From assembly GCF_019042275.1 (NCBI RefSeq), contig NZ_JAHQCW010000047.1:1-45638 (forward strand): DNA of 45,638 nt, given 5' to 3'. The translations under genes and the position numbers were made by a program. This document shows, in pieces, positions 11,201 to 17,309 of the stretch. Positions within the stretch are counted from its first letter, which is position 1, and each line of letters starts with the position of its first letter. The notes below the pieces were generated by a model. That model was not told the DNA's origin and made no database searches. It saw only the letters and a program-made list of their open reading frames with translations. The DNA is from Diplocloster agilis (GTDB taxonomy: Bacteria; Bacillota; Clostridia; Lachnospirales; Lachnospiraceae).

Positions 11201-12203
11201 AAGCCGCCGCCTGTTCCGGTGTGATCGCCCCGGGTGTTATGGAATTCAGGAAATCCAGCTGCTGCTGTATCTGCGCTTTCGCCTGATCCAGAGCATCCAG
11301 CCCCTCTTCCGCGGCTTTTAACTGCTGTTCCAGCTCCGATGCTTTCCCTTTCGTCTCTTTCAGCGTATCCTCAAGCGAACTGACCAGCGTTTCCCCCATC
11401 TGCACCATGCTCTGGGCTGTCGCGATCTGCACCTCGCCCTTGGCGATATCCAGCTTTCCATTCAGAATCTGGGTCTCCCCTTCCGCCATCTTTCCGGAAG
11501 CCTCATTCAGCCCGTCCTCCAGTTTCTTCTTCCCATCCTTAATCTCAGACTGGGCATCCTCCATCTCCGACTCTGCATCTGCGAAACTGTCATCTAACGC
11601 CGCTCTCACCTTCGCATTGGCCTCATCCACCTTATCCTGGCGGATAATCACCTGAACGCTTTCCTCGATCTCACCGGTAGCCGTGACGCTGGCTACCCCT
11701 TCCAGACTCTCGATATCCGGTATCACCTTGTCATTTACCAGATCCGTAAGCTCCGAAGCGCTCAGTCCCTCCCCGTCCACCGCCGCCACCATAACCGGCA
11801 GCATATCCGGGTTCAGCTTCATAATCAGCGGATCACCGATATTATCATCCCAGTACGTCTTGATCTGATCCAGGCTTTCCCGCATCTCAATGGTAACGGA
11901 ATCCATATTGGTAGTCTCCGCGAACTCCAAAATAACCATAGAAACATTATCCGAAGAAACCGAATTGATGTTCTCTATATTACTGATGGTCGCCATCGCC
12001 GACTCCACCGGTTTCGTCACTTTCTCTTCCACTTCTTCCGGGCTGGCTCCCGGGTCTGTCGTCATAACTATCGCATAGGGCAGGTTCATACTGGGAAACA
12101 GATCCGTGGTCATCTCCGTAAAAGATACGACCCCCAGAATCAATATCAGCACCACAGCTACCACTACCGTATACGGTTTCTTCACGCTAATCTTCGATAA
12201 CAT
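8208..12203 (-). CDS. RND-family efflux permease with a coiled-coil insertion
   Basis: A 1331-residue membrane exporter of the AcrB/HAE-like RND superfamily. The first membrane helix is at about residues 10-30, followed by a PN1-like segment (FPSMNLPYAIVMTTDPGAS). A long insertion at about 200-510 is rich in Glu, Lys, Ala and Gln heptads (DAESEMEDAQSEIKDGKKKL) and should form a long coiled coil on the outer face. A second exterior segment and membrane bundles follow, including LGVGMLVDNSIVVIENIYR, where one Asp matches the proton-relay region. The protein is longer than AcrB (about 1050) because of the insertion. No membrane-fusion protein gene is adjacent, so the coiled coil may take over that role in a single-membrane cell; this is inference. 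Start ATG 12203 follows AAGGAGGAG. Confidence 0.92.
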   Translation of the reverse strand: MLSKISVKKPYTVVVAVVLILILGVVSFTEMTTDLFPSMNLPYAIVMTTDPGASPEEVEEKVTKPVESAMATISNIENINSVSSDNVSMVILEFAETTNMDSVTIEMRESLDQIKTYWDDNIGDPLIMKLNPDMLPVMVAAVDGEGLSASELTDLVNDKVIPDIESLEGVASVTATGEIEESVQVIIRQDKVDEANAKVRAALDDSFADAESEMEDAQSEIKDGKKKLEDGLNEASGKMAEGETQILNGKLDIAKGEVQIATAQSMVQMGETLVSSLEDTLKETKGKASELEQQLKAAEEGLDALDQAKAQIQQQLDFLNSITPGAITPEQAAALQGMLAAIDTSGLTEEQKAAINQAVQMGIQNMPVEVQKGILDALKSGLQGALNQIDQQASQLPVTKEELAQIRAAYDTAKSEVNKLEGSLAEAKKELAENKTKLQEAQEAFPEIKEKTDDAMKQLVEGQSKAAVEMGSAKAMLEMGEKQMDSAKEQFDDTKDTAYDNSDLNNIINTDLIKQILLAQNFSMPAGYVTEDRVDYLVRVGDKVADTEALENLVLLDMGMDGLEPIRLSDVADVIYTDNSDQVYAKINGNPGIMFSIQKQTGYSTGDVSGRLQDRFDKLAAENENLTFTALMDQGIYIDMVINSVLENMLFGGLLAILILLLFLKDIRPTLVIACSIPISILTAIVLMYFSGVTINIISLSGLALGVGMLVDNSIVVIENIYRLRNEGVPVKKAAIDGARQVSGAIMASTLTTISVFAPIIFTQGITRQLFVDMGLTIAYSLLASLFIALTLVPMMSAGLLKNTKEKEHKILDRLQGVCGKGIAWSLRHKAVVLITVVVLLAVSAFGAISRGTAFMPEMESTQVSVDVKMPEGSLLSETAAMTDQVIERLTTIPDVDTVGAMVSSGSMMGMGSSSTDAASLYLILKEDQTMTNAEVADSIKELTQDLDCEVSVNTNTMDMSALGGSGISVRVKGRELDKLQEIAGDVAKIITDTKGTTEVNDGMEETTPEFRIIVNKEKASEYNLTVAQVYQKVQARLADAKAATVLQTAAKDYNVTVTDGEDEELTWQDLEKLTISVTNKDKEKEDVPLSELCTFTEGEGLSSINRIGNERCITVSASIDKDHNIGLVSSEIQKQLNRYQIPDGYSIEMAGEDETINEAMVQVIKMLLLALVFMYLIMVAQFQSLLSPFIIMFTIPLAFTGGFLGLFLSGSEVSVIAMIGFVMLSGIIVNNGIVLVDYINQLRREGMEKKEAIVEAGRTRLRPILMTAMTTVLGLSTMAAGFGMGADMVQPMAIVTIGGLIYGTLLTLFVVPCIYDLFNRKKDMTEEEIE

Positions 12204-12245
12204 GCCGCTCCTCCTTGCGCTTGGCTCTTCCTGTCAAAATATACC

Positions 12246-12265
12246 GACCGACCAACCGGTCAGTC
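12246..12265. promoter_or_regulatory. TetR-type operator of the RND-tetR operon
   Basis: GACCGACCAACCGGTCAGTC is an imperfect palindrome: half-sites GACCGACC and GGTCAGTC match at 7 of 8 positions around a 4-base centre. It lies just downstream of the -10 box and covers the predicted transcription start, as expected for a repressor site. Confidence 0.7.
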
Positions 12266-12274
12266 ACTTTCCTC

Positions 12275-12303
12275 ATTATAAGGGCCGCCCTGATTTGCGT
12301 CAA
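12275..12303 (-). promoter_or_regulatory. promoter of the RND-tetR operon
   Basis: Minus strand TTGACG (plus 12298-12303), 17 bases, TATAAT (plus 12275-12280). This is a strong sigma-A-type promoter placed directly before the TetR operator. Confidence 0.8.
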
Positions 12304-12378
12304 TCCTTTTAAATATTAAACTTTTATAAACTGAATTTGTGGGCCGGAGAGGAAAGGGGGAGCCTGGGAATCCGGGGG

Positions 12379-12743
12379 AATGGGGACTGGGTGCTGGAGA
12401 GCGCACGTCGCGGGCCGGCTTATGGCGGCAGGGAATTCCCGTGCTCCCGCCTCCGGCCAGGTCTTTGTACGCTTTGAAAAGACATAAGAAACGGTTACTA
12501 GTTACACTTGCGGAGGAGTCCGGAAATCCCCATTTTTCAGGGCACTGTTTGAGCCCGCAAGGGCGAGTTTGCCCTGGAAAATGTAATAAGGGATTTCCGG
12601 GCTCCGGAGCTAGTGTAACTTGTAACCGTTTCTTTGTCTTTTCAAAGCGTACAAAGACCTGGCCGGAGGCGGGAGCGCGGGAATACCCTGCCGCCATAAG
12701 CCGGCCCGCGACGCGCGCTCTCCAGCACCCAGTCCCCATTCCC
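12379..12743. repeat. long palindromic hairpin element C (tip inverted relative to A, B and D)
   Basis: A 365-bp near-perfect inverted repeat, the longest of the four, with about 130 bp of almost identical outer arm plus a less regular inner part. The tip, read on the minus strand, is GGGCA-AACTC-GCCC-TTGC-GGGC-TCAAACAG-TGCCC, matching A, B and D, and CCCTTATTA again precedes it as a one-sided bulge. The outer arm is unique to this copy. It fills the gap between the divergent RND and DAHP synthase promoters. Long open frames on both strands here are palindrome by-products. Confidence 0.9.
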
Positions 12744-12779
12744 AACGGCCCCTCCCTAAAAACCCACCCCAAAAAATAG

Positions 12780-12808
12780 TCGACAAGCCAGGATAATTAG
12801 TTTATAAT
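12780..12808 (+). promoter_or_regulatory. promoter of the DAHP synthase gene
   Basis: TCGACA (12780-12785), 17 bases, TATAAT (12803-12808). Transcription should start near 12815, so the in-frame TTG at 12811 cannot be the start codon. Confidence 0.7.
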
Positions 12809-12831
12809 CATTGCGAAAGGACGTGCTAACT

Positions 12832-13860
12832 ATGGGATTTACTTTTATTAAAAAATTACCTACCCCTTCGGAGATTCGGGAACAGTATCCGATCAGCGAA
12901 GAGATTAAGAAGATAAAGGAACAGAGGGATGCGCAGATCCGCGATGTGATCACTGGTGTCTCGGATAAGTTCCTGGTCATTGTGGGGCCTTGTTCCGCGG
13001 ATAATGAGGATGCGGTGTGCGATTATGTAAGCCGGCTGGCTGAACTTCAGGAAGAGGTGAAGGAACGGCTGATCCTGATTCCCAGAATTTATACGAATAA
13101 ACCAAGGACTACCGGCGAGGGGTATAAAGGAATGGTTCATCAGCCGGACCCTGAGAAGAACCCGGATCTTCTGGCGGGTCTCATCGCCATTCGGAAGATG
13201 CATATACGGGCTATCGAGGAAACCGGGCTGACTGCCGCGGATGAGATGCTCTATCCTGAAAACTGGCGTTATCTCTCAGATATTCTGTCTTATGTGGCTA
13301 TCGGCGCCCGCTCTGTGGAGGATCAGCAGCACCGGCTGACGGTCAGCGGTTTTGACGTGCCGGCGGGCATGAAGAATCCGACCAGCGGCGACTATTCGGT
13401 TATGCTGAACTCGGTGGTGGCCGCACAGAACGGGCACAGCTTTATTTACCGGGGCTGGGAAGTAAAGACGGACGGAAATGAACTGGCTCATGTCATTTTG
13501 CGCGGCGCCGTCAATAAACATGGTTCCTGCATTCCCAATTATCACTATGAGGACCTGAACCGGCTCCTTATGATGTATGACGAGCGGGAGTTAAAAAATC
13601 CGGCTGCGATTATCGATGCCAATCATTCCAATTCGAATAAGCAATACCTGGAACAGATCCGTATCGTGAAAGAAGTTCTGCACAGCAGGCGGCATTCCCA
13701 TAATATTCATCGTCTGGTTAAGGGTGTCATGATCGAGAGTTACATAGAACCCGGCGCACAGCGGGTAGGCGAACATGTCTATGGAAAATCTATCACCGAT
13801 CCTTGCCTGGGATGGCCGGAATCGAAACGCCTAATTCTGGATATTGCGGAATTATGCTGA
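12832..13860 (+). CDS. aroF: 3-deoxy-7-phosphoheptulonate synthase (DAHP synthase, AroFGH type)
   Basis: First enzyme of the shikimate pathway: condenses phosphoenolpyruvate and erythrose 4-phosphate in the cytoplasm. The 342-residue length fits type I-alpha (AroF/G/H) enzymes. Family signatures are GPCSADNEDAV, the PEP-binding KPRTTGEGYKG, PAGMKNPTSGD, RGAVNKHGSCIPNYH and IIDANHSNSNK. The start is placed at ATG 12832, preceded by AAAGGA; a reading from TTG 12811 would begin upstream of the predicted transcript. The N-terminus is the short extension where aromatic amino acids bind in feedback-regulated members; which effector applies cannot be read. No T-box or attenuator leader is present because the promoter is too close. 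No other aromatic gene is adjacent. Confidence 0.95.
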   Translation: MGFTFIKKLPTPSEIREQYPISEEIKKIKEQRDAQIRDVITGVSDKFLVIVGPCSADNEDAVCDYVSRLAELQEEVKERLILIPRIYTNKPRTTGEGYKGMVHQPDPEKNPDLLAGLIAIRKMHIRAIEETGLTAADEMLYPENWRYLSDILSYVAIGARSVEDQQHRLTVSGFDVPAGMKNPTSGDYSVMLNSVVAAQNGHSFIYRGWEVKTDGNELAHVILRGAVNKHGSCIPNYHYEDLNRLLMMYDERELKNPAAIIDANHSNSNKQYLEQIRIVKEVLHSRRHSHNIHRLVKGVMIESYIEPGAQRVGEHVYGKSITDPCLGWPESKRLILDIAELC

Positions 13861-13866
13861 TATAAT
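13858..13866 (+). promoter_or_regulatory. possible extended -10 promoter after the DAHP synthase gene
   Basis: TGATATAAT overlaps the aroF stop codon and fits the TGnTATAAT extended -10 form. No good -35 is seen. It would drive a transcript of about 110 nt covering a possible small ORF and ending at the terminator near 13985. Confidence 0.3.
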
Positions 13867-13907
13867 TTAACTCTTTATTGAAGAAACTTAAAAATTTTAA
13901 AGGAGCT

Positions 13908-13994
13908 GTGAAAAACAGCGTAAATCGAAGAGGACTTCTGTCTCCGTGTTGCAGAGACGGTAAGTCCTCTCTTTCAATTCGTTTTTTCCGCTAA
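13908..13994 (+). CDS. possible 28-residue small ORF overlapping a terminator
   Basis: A GTG at 13908 follows AAAGGAG at 5 bases and opens a 28-codon frame ending at TAA 13992-13994. The product is basic, with a CysCys pair in LLSPCCRDGK. The frame runs straight through the stem of the intrinsic terminator, so ribosome movement would affect the hairpin. The ribosome site, the extended -10 upstream and the terminator together suggest a short autonomous gene or an attenuator leader, but the palindrome could produce such a frame by chance. No family is recognised. Confidence 0.3.
   Translation: MKNSVNRRGLLSPCCRDGKSSLSIRFFR
13929..13987 (+). terminator. intrinsic terminator downstream of aroF
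   Basis: Stem AGAGGACTT (13929-13937) with AAGTCCTCT (13962-13970) encloses a second stem GTCTC/GAGAC. It is followed by CTTTCAATTCG and TTTTTT. Confidence 0.75.
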
Positions 13995-14025
13995 AACCTG
14001 GGTTCTAAATCCGGGGACCAGGTTT
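13994..14025 (-). terminator. weak hairpin downstream of the toxin gene
   Basis: AAACCTGG (13994-14001) pairs with CCAGGTTT (14018-14025). On the minus strand TTTTAG follows, which could end the dinJ-yafQ transcript. The T-run is short. Confidence 0.35.
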
Positions 14026-14057
14026 CAAGGCCCTGACGCGGATTTCCTTCCTCCCAT

Positions 14058-14339
14058 TTATCCTTTTCTCAGCAGATCCGAATGGGACCCTGTCCGGGAA
14101 GCGGTTAATATCAGCTTATCTCGATGGACTGCATAGATGAACAGCCAATCCCTCGAAACATGGCACTCCCGAAATCCGGCATAAGTTCCCGACAGAGCAT
14201 GATCATGGTATTGTGCCGGTAAAGCTTTCTCCTCCAACAGCTTATCGATCACCTGTTCCATCCGGCACATGTCGTATCCGCGCTTTTTCAGCCGTTTATA
14301 GTCCTTTCGGAATTGGCCGGTGGTTTCCAGTTGCAGCAT
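14058..14339 (-). CDS. yafQ: YafQ-type toxin (RelE superfamily mRNA interferase)
   Basis: A 93-residue ribosome-dependent mRNA endonuclease of a type II toxin-antitoxin pair. The C-terminal half carries the YafQ pattern DHALSG...FRECHVSRDWLFIY...RTGSHSDL. By alignment to the E. coli protein, His47, His60, Asp64 and His86 correspond to the catalytic residues, so the toxin looks intact. The gene starts 6 bases after the antitoxin stop codon, giving the standard antitoxin-first operon. Its presence between aroF and xerD is typical accessory insertion. Confidence 0.93.
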   Translation of the reverse strand: MLQLETTGQFRKDYKRLKKRGYDMCRMEQVIDKLLEEKALPAQYHDHALSGTYAGFRECHVSRDWLFIYAVHRDKLILTASRTGSHSDLLRKG

Positions 14340-14345
14340 TATTTT

Positions 14346-14633
14346 TTAGTCCATTTCTTTATTTAACTCTTCAAATAGCTCTCCTGCCGTAGCATAAGTC
14401 TTCGTATTTACCTTTCCACCCAGAATATCGCGCGCTTCCTGCACGGAAACCTCTGTTTCCGTATTATAAAGAGGCTGTTTCTCATCAAATGGCAGACCTC
14501 CCGCAGCGATAGATTTGCACAAAAACAGGTCAATGGCATCCGATAAAGTGATACCCATGTCCGCAAATAATTTTTCTGCTCTTTCCTTCGTCTCCGGATG
14601 AATTCTTATCTGGATACTGGTGGTTTCCGCCAT
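14346..14633 (-). CDS. dinJ: DinJ/RelB-family antitoxin
   Basis: A 95-residue partner of the downstream YafQ toxin. The N-terminus is a ribbon-helix-helix DNA-binding fold (SIQIRIHPETKERAEKLFAD, then GITLSDAIDLFLCKSI). The C-terminal tail, about residues 60-95, should wrap the toxin. DinJ-type antitoxins repress their own promoter, more strongly with toxin bound. A TATAA-ACCA-TTATA inverted repeat lies on the -10 box just upstream. Confidence 0.93.
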   Translation of the reverse strand: MAETTSIQIRIHPETKERAEKLFADMGITLSDAIDLFLCKSIAAGGLPFDEKQPLYNTETEVSVQEARDILGGKVNTKTYATAGELFEELNKEMD

Positions 14634-14654
14634 AATATGAGCCTCCCTTTCTCC

Positions 14655-14668
14655 TATAAACCATTATA
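14655..14668 (-). promoter_or_regulatory. -10 box and possible operator of dinJ-yafQ
   Basis: Minus-strand TATAAT (plus 14663-14668) lies inside the inverted repeat TATAAACCATTATA. The -35 is weak. The overlap of repeat and -10 fits autoregulation by the antitoxin complex. Confidence 0.45.
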
Positions 14669-14702
14669 TGCATCCTAACCAATTCGAACTATGAAAACCG
14701 GC

Positions 14703-14749
14703 AGGGCCCGGGACATTCCAAGTCGAATGGCAGGTTTGTCCCGGGCCCT
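14703..14749 (-). terminator. strong hairpin downstream of xerD
   Basis: AGGGCCCGGGACA (14703-14715) pairs perfectly with TGTCCCGGGCCCT (14737-14749) around a 21-base loop. On the minus strand it is followed by GCCGGTTTTC, a weak T-run. It separates xerD from the toxin-antitoxin operon. Confidence 0.6.
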
Positions 14750-14763
14750 CCCCATATCTGCGT

Positions 14764-15648
14764 TTATTTTCTTGGATGGGCTTTCGCATATACTTCCCGT
14801 ATATGGCTGCTGTTAATATGCGTATAGATCTGGGTCGTTGATATATCGGAGTGCCCCAGCATTTCCTGTACGGCTTTTAAGTCCGCTCCATTCTCCACCA
14901 GGTGGGCCGCAAAGGAATGCCGTAATGTGTGGGGAGTAATATCCGCCTCGATCCCGGCCCTCTTTGCATAGTATTTGATCAGTTTCCAGAAACCCTGACG
15001 GCTCATAGGCTTGCCGGAGCAATTGGTAAATAAGGCTTCACAGCCCTCTGATCCGATGAAATGGCTTCTCGCGTTTTCCATATAATTCTCAAGCGCCCGC
15101 TGGGCGGCATGTCCAAATGGAATGATCCGCTCTTTCTCGCCCTCCCGGCAGACGATATAATTCATCTGAATATTTACATCTGATGCCTTCAGGGTAATCA
15201 GTTCGGTCACCCGGATGCCGGTGGCGTACAAAAGCTCCAGCATGGCCTTGTCCCTGATCTCCTTCGGCGTGGCGCCGTGGGGCTGCTCTAACAGAAGTAT
15301 GACATCGTCCGTGGAAAGCACATCCGGTATTTTCTTCTCTACTTTGGGGGCTTTTAACACTTCCGCCGGATCTTCTTTTACAATTCCCTGGCGGAATAAG
15401 TAGATAAAGAAAGCCTTTGCCGACGCGATGCTCCTGGAAATAGTTGCCGCCGCAAAGCCTTTTTTCTCCAAATACAGAATGTATGAGTTCATATTTGTGG
15501 ATGTAATGTTCCTTACATCCATAACCCCCTGGCCATACATGAATCTGGCCATTTTCAATAAATCTCTCTGATAGGAAATTTCCGTATTGTTCGAGGTCTT
15601 CTTTACCTCGTGCAAATACGAAATAAATTCCTGTATTTCTTTTTCCAT
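14764..15648 (-). CDS. xerD: tyrosine recombinase XerD
   Basis: A 294-residue site-specific recombinase that resolves chromosome dimers at dif together with a partner or as a homodimer. The N-terminal SAM-like domain (about 1-85) precedes the catalytic domain. The visible active-site residues are the Arg in TGIRVTELITL, His and Arg in HTLRHSFAAHLVENGADL, the His in MLGHSDISTTQ, and the Tyr in QIYTHI near residue 277. The length and full motif set fit XerD rather than a phage integrase. Its place near a NUDIX gene and spoIIM matches gene order in Bacillus (nudF, spoIIM, xerD). It has its own promoter 105 bases upstream. Confidence 0.93.
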   Translation of the reverse strand: MEKEIQEFISYLHEVKKTSNNTEISYQRDLLKMARFMYGQGVMDVRNITSTNMNSYILYLEKKGFAAATISRSIASAKAFFIYLFRQGIVKEDPAEVLKAPKVEKKIPDVLSTDDVILLLEQPHGATPKEIRDKAMLELLYATGIRVTELITLKASDVNIQMNYIVCREGEKERIIPFGHAAQRALENYMENARSHFIGSEGCEALFTNCSGKPMSRQGFWKLIKYYAKRAGIEADITPHTLRHSFAAHLVENGADLKAVQEMLGHSDISTTQIYTHINSSHIREVYAKAHPRK

Positions 15649-15752
15649 ACACTCATCCTTTGCTTTCCGGCTGACTCACCCACATTTATTCTTACCGTTT
15701 CTTCTCCCGATACGCCCCTGTATAATTTACATAATATTGCGTTATATCTAGT

Positions 15753-15781
15753 ATTATAAGCATAAATTCCGAGAAAATCAA
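15753..15781 (-). promoter_or_regulatory. promoter of xerD
   Basis: Minus strand TTGATT (plus 15776-15781), 17 bases, TATAAT (plus 15753-15758). The leader to the xerD start is about 100 nt and AT-rich. Confidence 0.7.
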
Positions 15782-15823
15782 ATGTAAATTTACTTAAAAA
15801 CCCAGGATTCATGCGGGTCCGAC

Positions 15824-15874
15824 ATAAAAATACAACATATCGGCGGCCCATTTCGGGGCGGCACAATATGTTGT
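15824..15874 (-). terminator. terminator of the nudF-spoIIM transcript
   Basis: On the minus strand, ACAACATAT and ATATGTTGT flank an inner GC-rich stem (GCCGCCCC...GGGCCGCC), followed by ATTTTTAT. Confidence 0.75.
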
Positions 15875-15884
15875 TTATATTCCG

Positions 15885-16499
15885 TTAAAAATTTTTCAAA
15901 ATAAGCTTTAAAAAACCGGTATTTACGTAGGTTTCCAGGAAAGTTCCGGCCAGGATTCCTCCCATGGTCATAACCAGTACCAGCACATAGGGGACAATAA
16001 GCTGCTTCTTTGGCTGGTAGCTGCTTCCCGACAGGTATTTTCCGTAATACAGCTGAGCCGACATCCCATGAACCTTAACCAAAAAGAAGATCAGCAAAGG
16101 CACATAGACCACATACTGGGGCAAAATACCTCCCACACACAGCATCAGCCCCTTTACCCCGAATTTCATCACCGACATGGACAGAATCATCCCGGCGGAA
16201 AATCCGTACCAGACGAGATACAGCCAGACGGCCGGGCAGCCAAGGACCGTAACTCCCATAATCCAGAGGAAAAGAATACCCATAGACCGCTTTCCCAATA
16301 TGTAGAAAAACAGATTTCCGTAATCGATTTCCATATATTTATATTTACTGAGAAAATAATCGCTCAGGATTCCGGTTTGGTTCAGATAATTTTTACCGAA
16401 GAGATTGGCGAACAGCACGCCGCCTATAAGCCCTGCCATAAACAGCAGAATAAACAGTTTTTTATTTACCGCTGTCTTTCCTGTCCGAAATATCTGCAC
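15885..16499 (-). CDS. spoIIM: stage II sporulation protein M
   Basis: A 204-residue integral membrane protein with about five hydrophobic segments (around 12-31, 72-100, 110-140, 165-190). In Bacillus, SpoIIM scaffolds the SpoIID/SpoIIP peptidoglycan hydrolases during engulfment. The family pattern is seen in GLIGGVLFANL near the N-terminus and VWYGFSAGMILSMSVMKFGVKG in the middle. The start is GTG 16499, preceded by AGGGG; no better ATG is present. It lies 81 bases after the NUDIX gene on the same strand and is probably co-transcribed. Its presence marks the organism as a spore former or recent descendant of one. Confidence 0.9.
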   Translation of the reverse strand: MQIFRTGKTAVNKKLFILLFMAGLIGGVLFANLFGKNYLNQTGILSDYFLSKYKYMEIDYGNLFFYILGKRSMGILFLWIMGVTVLGCPAVWLYLVWYGFSAGMILSMSVMKFGVKGLMLCVGGILPQYVVYVPLLIFFLVKVHGMSAQLYYGKYLSGSSYQPKKQLIVPYVLVLVMTMGGILAGTFLETYVNTGFLKLILKNF

Positions 16500-16580
16500 A
16501 TGGATGCCCCTTTCCAGCTTACTCCTTTCATTTTATGCAACCGGCGCAGGAATTAGACGGGAAATAGGGAACTTAAAGTC

Positions 16581-17120
16581 TTAGCTGCAATATTTCAGCT
16601 TATACGCCAGGATCGCCGACACGGTCTTGGAATCCTGCAGCACACCGTCGTAGCAAAGCTTTACCAGCTCGTCGATCTCATGCTCCTCCACATCCACATA
16701 CTCGTCCTCATCCAGATGCTGCCGGGAGGGAATCAAATCTCTGGCCACATAGACGTCGATAAATTCATTACAAAAAGCAACCGTTGTCCGAAGAGACAGC
16801 AATAACTCCAGGTTCTCTGAGCGGTACCCGGTCTCTTCTTCCAACTCCCTGGCCGCGCACACAATGGTTTCTTCCTCCTCGCTGTCCCTGCCTCCTGCGG
16901 GTATCTCGAGAGTAAAGCGATCCAGGGCATTGCGGTACTGGCGCACCATCAGGATCTTTCCTTCCTTTGTGACCGGGACTACGGCCGCCGCTCCCTTATG
17001 TTTAATAAAATCCCACTCCGCCACGTTCCCGTTGGGAATCTGCACATAATCCTTATAGTAGTCGATCACCGCTCCCTTATGAATCAGTTCTCTCTTTAAC
17101 CGCTTATACACTTCCGCCAT
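16581..17120 (-). CDS. nudF: NUDIX hydrolase, ADP-ribose pyrophosphatase type
   Basis: A 179-residue cytoplasmic enzyme expected to cleave ADP-ribose to AMP and ribose 5-phosphate. The Nudix box runs from GGRDSEEEETIVCAAREL to EEETGY at about residues 78-101, with the metal-binding glutamates intact. IPAG just before it and VYVARDL after it fit the ADP-ribose subfamily. The start is ATG 17120, which follows AAGGAG at 8 bases; an upstream GTG at 17129 sits too close to that ribosome site. A strong promoter precedes it, and spoIIM follows. Confidence 0.92.
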   Translation of the reverse strand: MAEVYKRLKRELIHKGAVIDYYKDYVQIPNGNVAEWDFIKHKGAAAVVPVTKEGKILMVRQYRNALDRFTLEIPAGGRDSEEEETIVCAARELEEETGYRSENLELLLSLRTTVAFCNEFIDVYVARDLIPSRQHLDEDEYVDVEEHEIDELVKLCYDGVLQDSKTVSAILAYKLKYCS

Positions 17121-17174
17121 ACGACACACTCCTTATATTCAAATCTTTCAAAGCTCCAATAGTAATCAAGCGTC

Positions 17175-17203
17175 ATTATACCACCGGCCGGCGGCTCTTA
17201 CAA
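17175..17203 (-). promoter_or_regulatory. promoter of nudF-spoIIM
   Basis: Minus strand TTGTAA (plus 17198-17203), 17 bases, TATAAT (plus 17175-17180). Confidence 0.75.
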
Positions 17204-17260
17204 GAACGGGTTTTGTCCGTGGGTTTCGCTCGCAGGTTTTGTCCACAGATTTCGTCCAAG

Positions 17261-17295
17261 AAAAAATACCCCAAAACCGCTTCCGCGGTCTGGGG
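17261..17295 (-). terminator. terminator of rny
   Basis: On the minus strand, CCCCAGACCGC pairs with GCGGTTTTGGGG (mismatched centre), followed by TATTTTTTC. It lies 15 bases after the rny stop codon. Confidence 0.85.
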
Positions 17296-17309
17296 CATCT
17301 CTTATCTTC

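Noticed and set aside
12260-12779. Long open frames on both strands across element C (and similar frames in A, B and D)
   Set aside because: They run through near-perfect palindromes, have no ribosome sites and mirror each other; they are by-products of the inverted repeat.
14764-15648. Mobile-element integrase
   Set aside because: Length, motifs and the nudF-spoIIM neighbourhood fit the housekeeping XerD.
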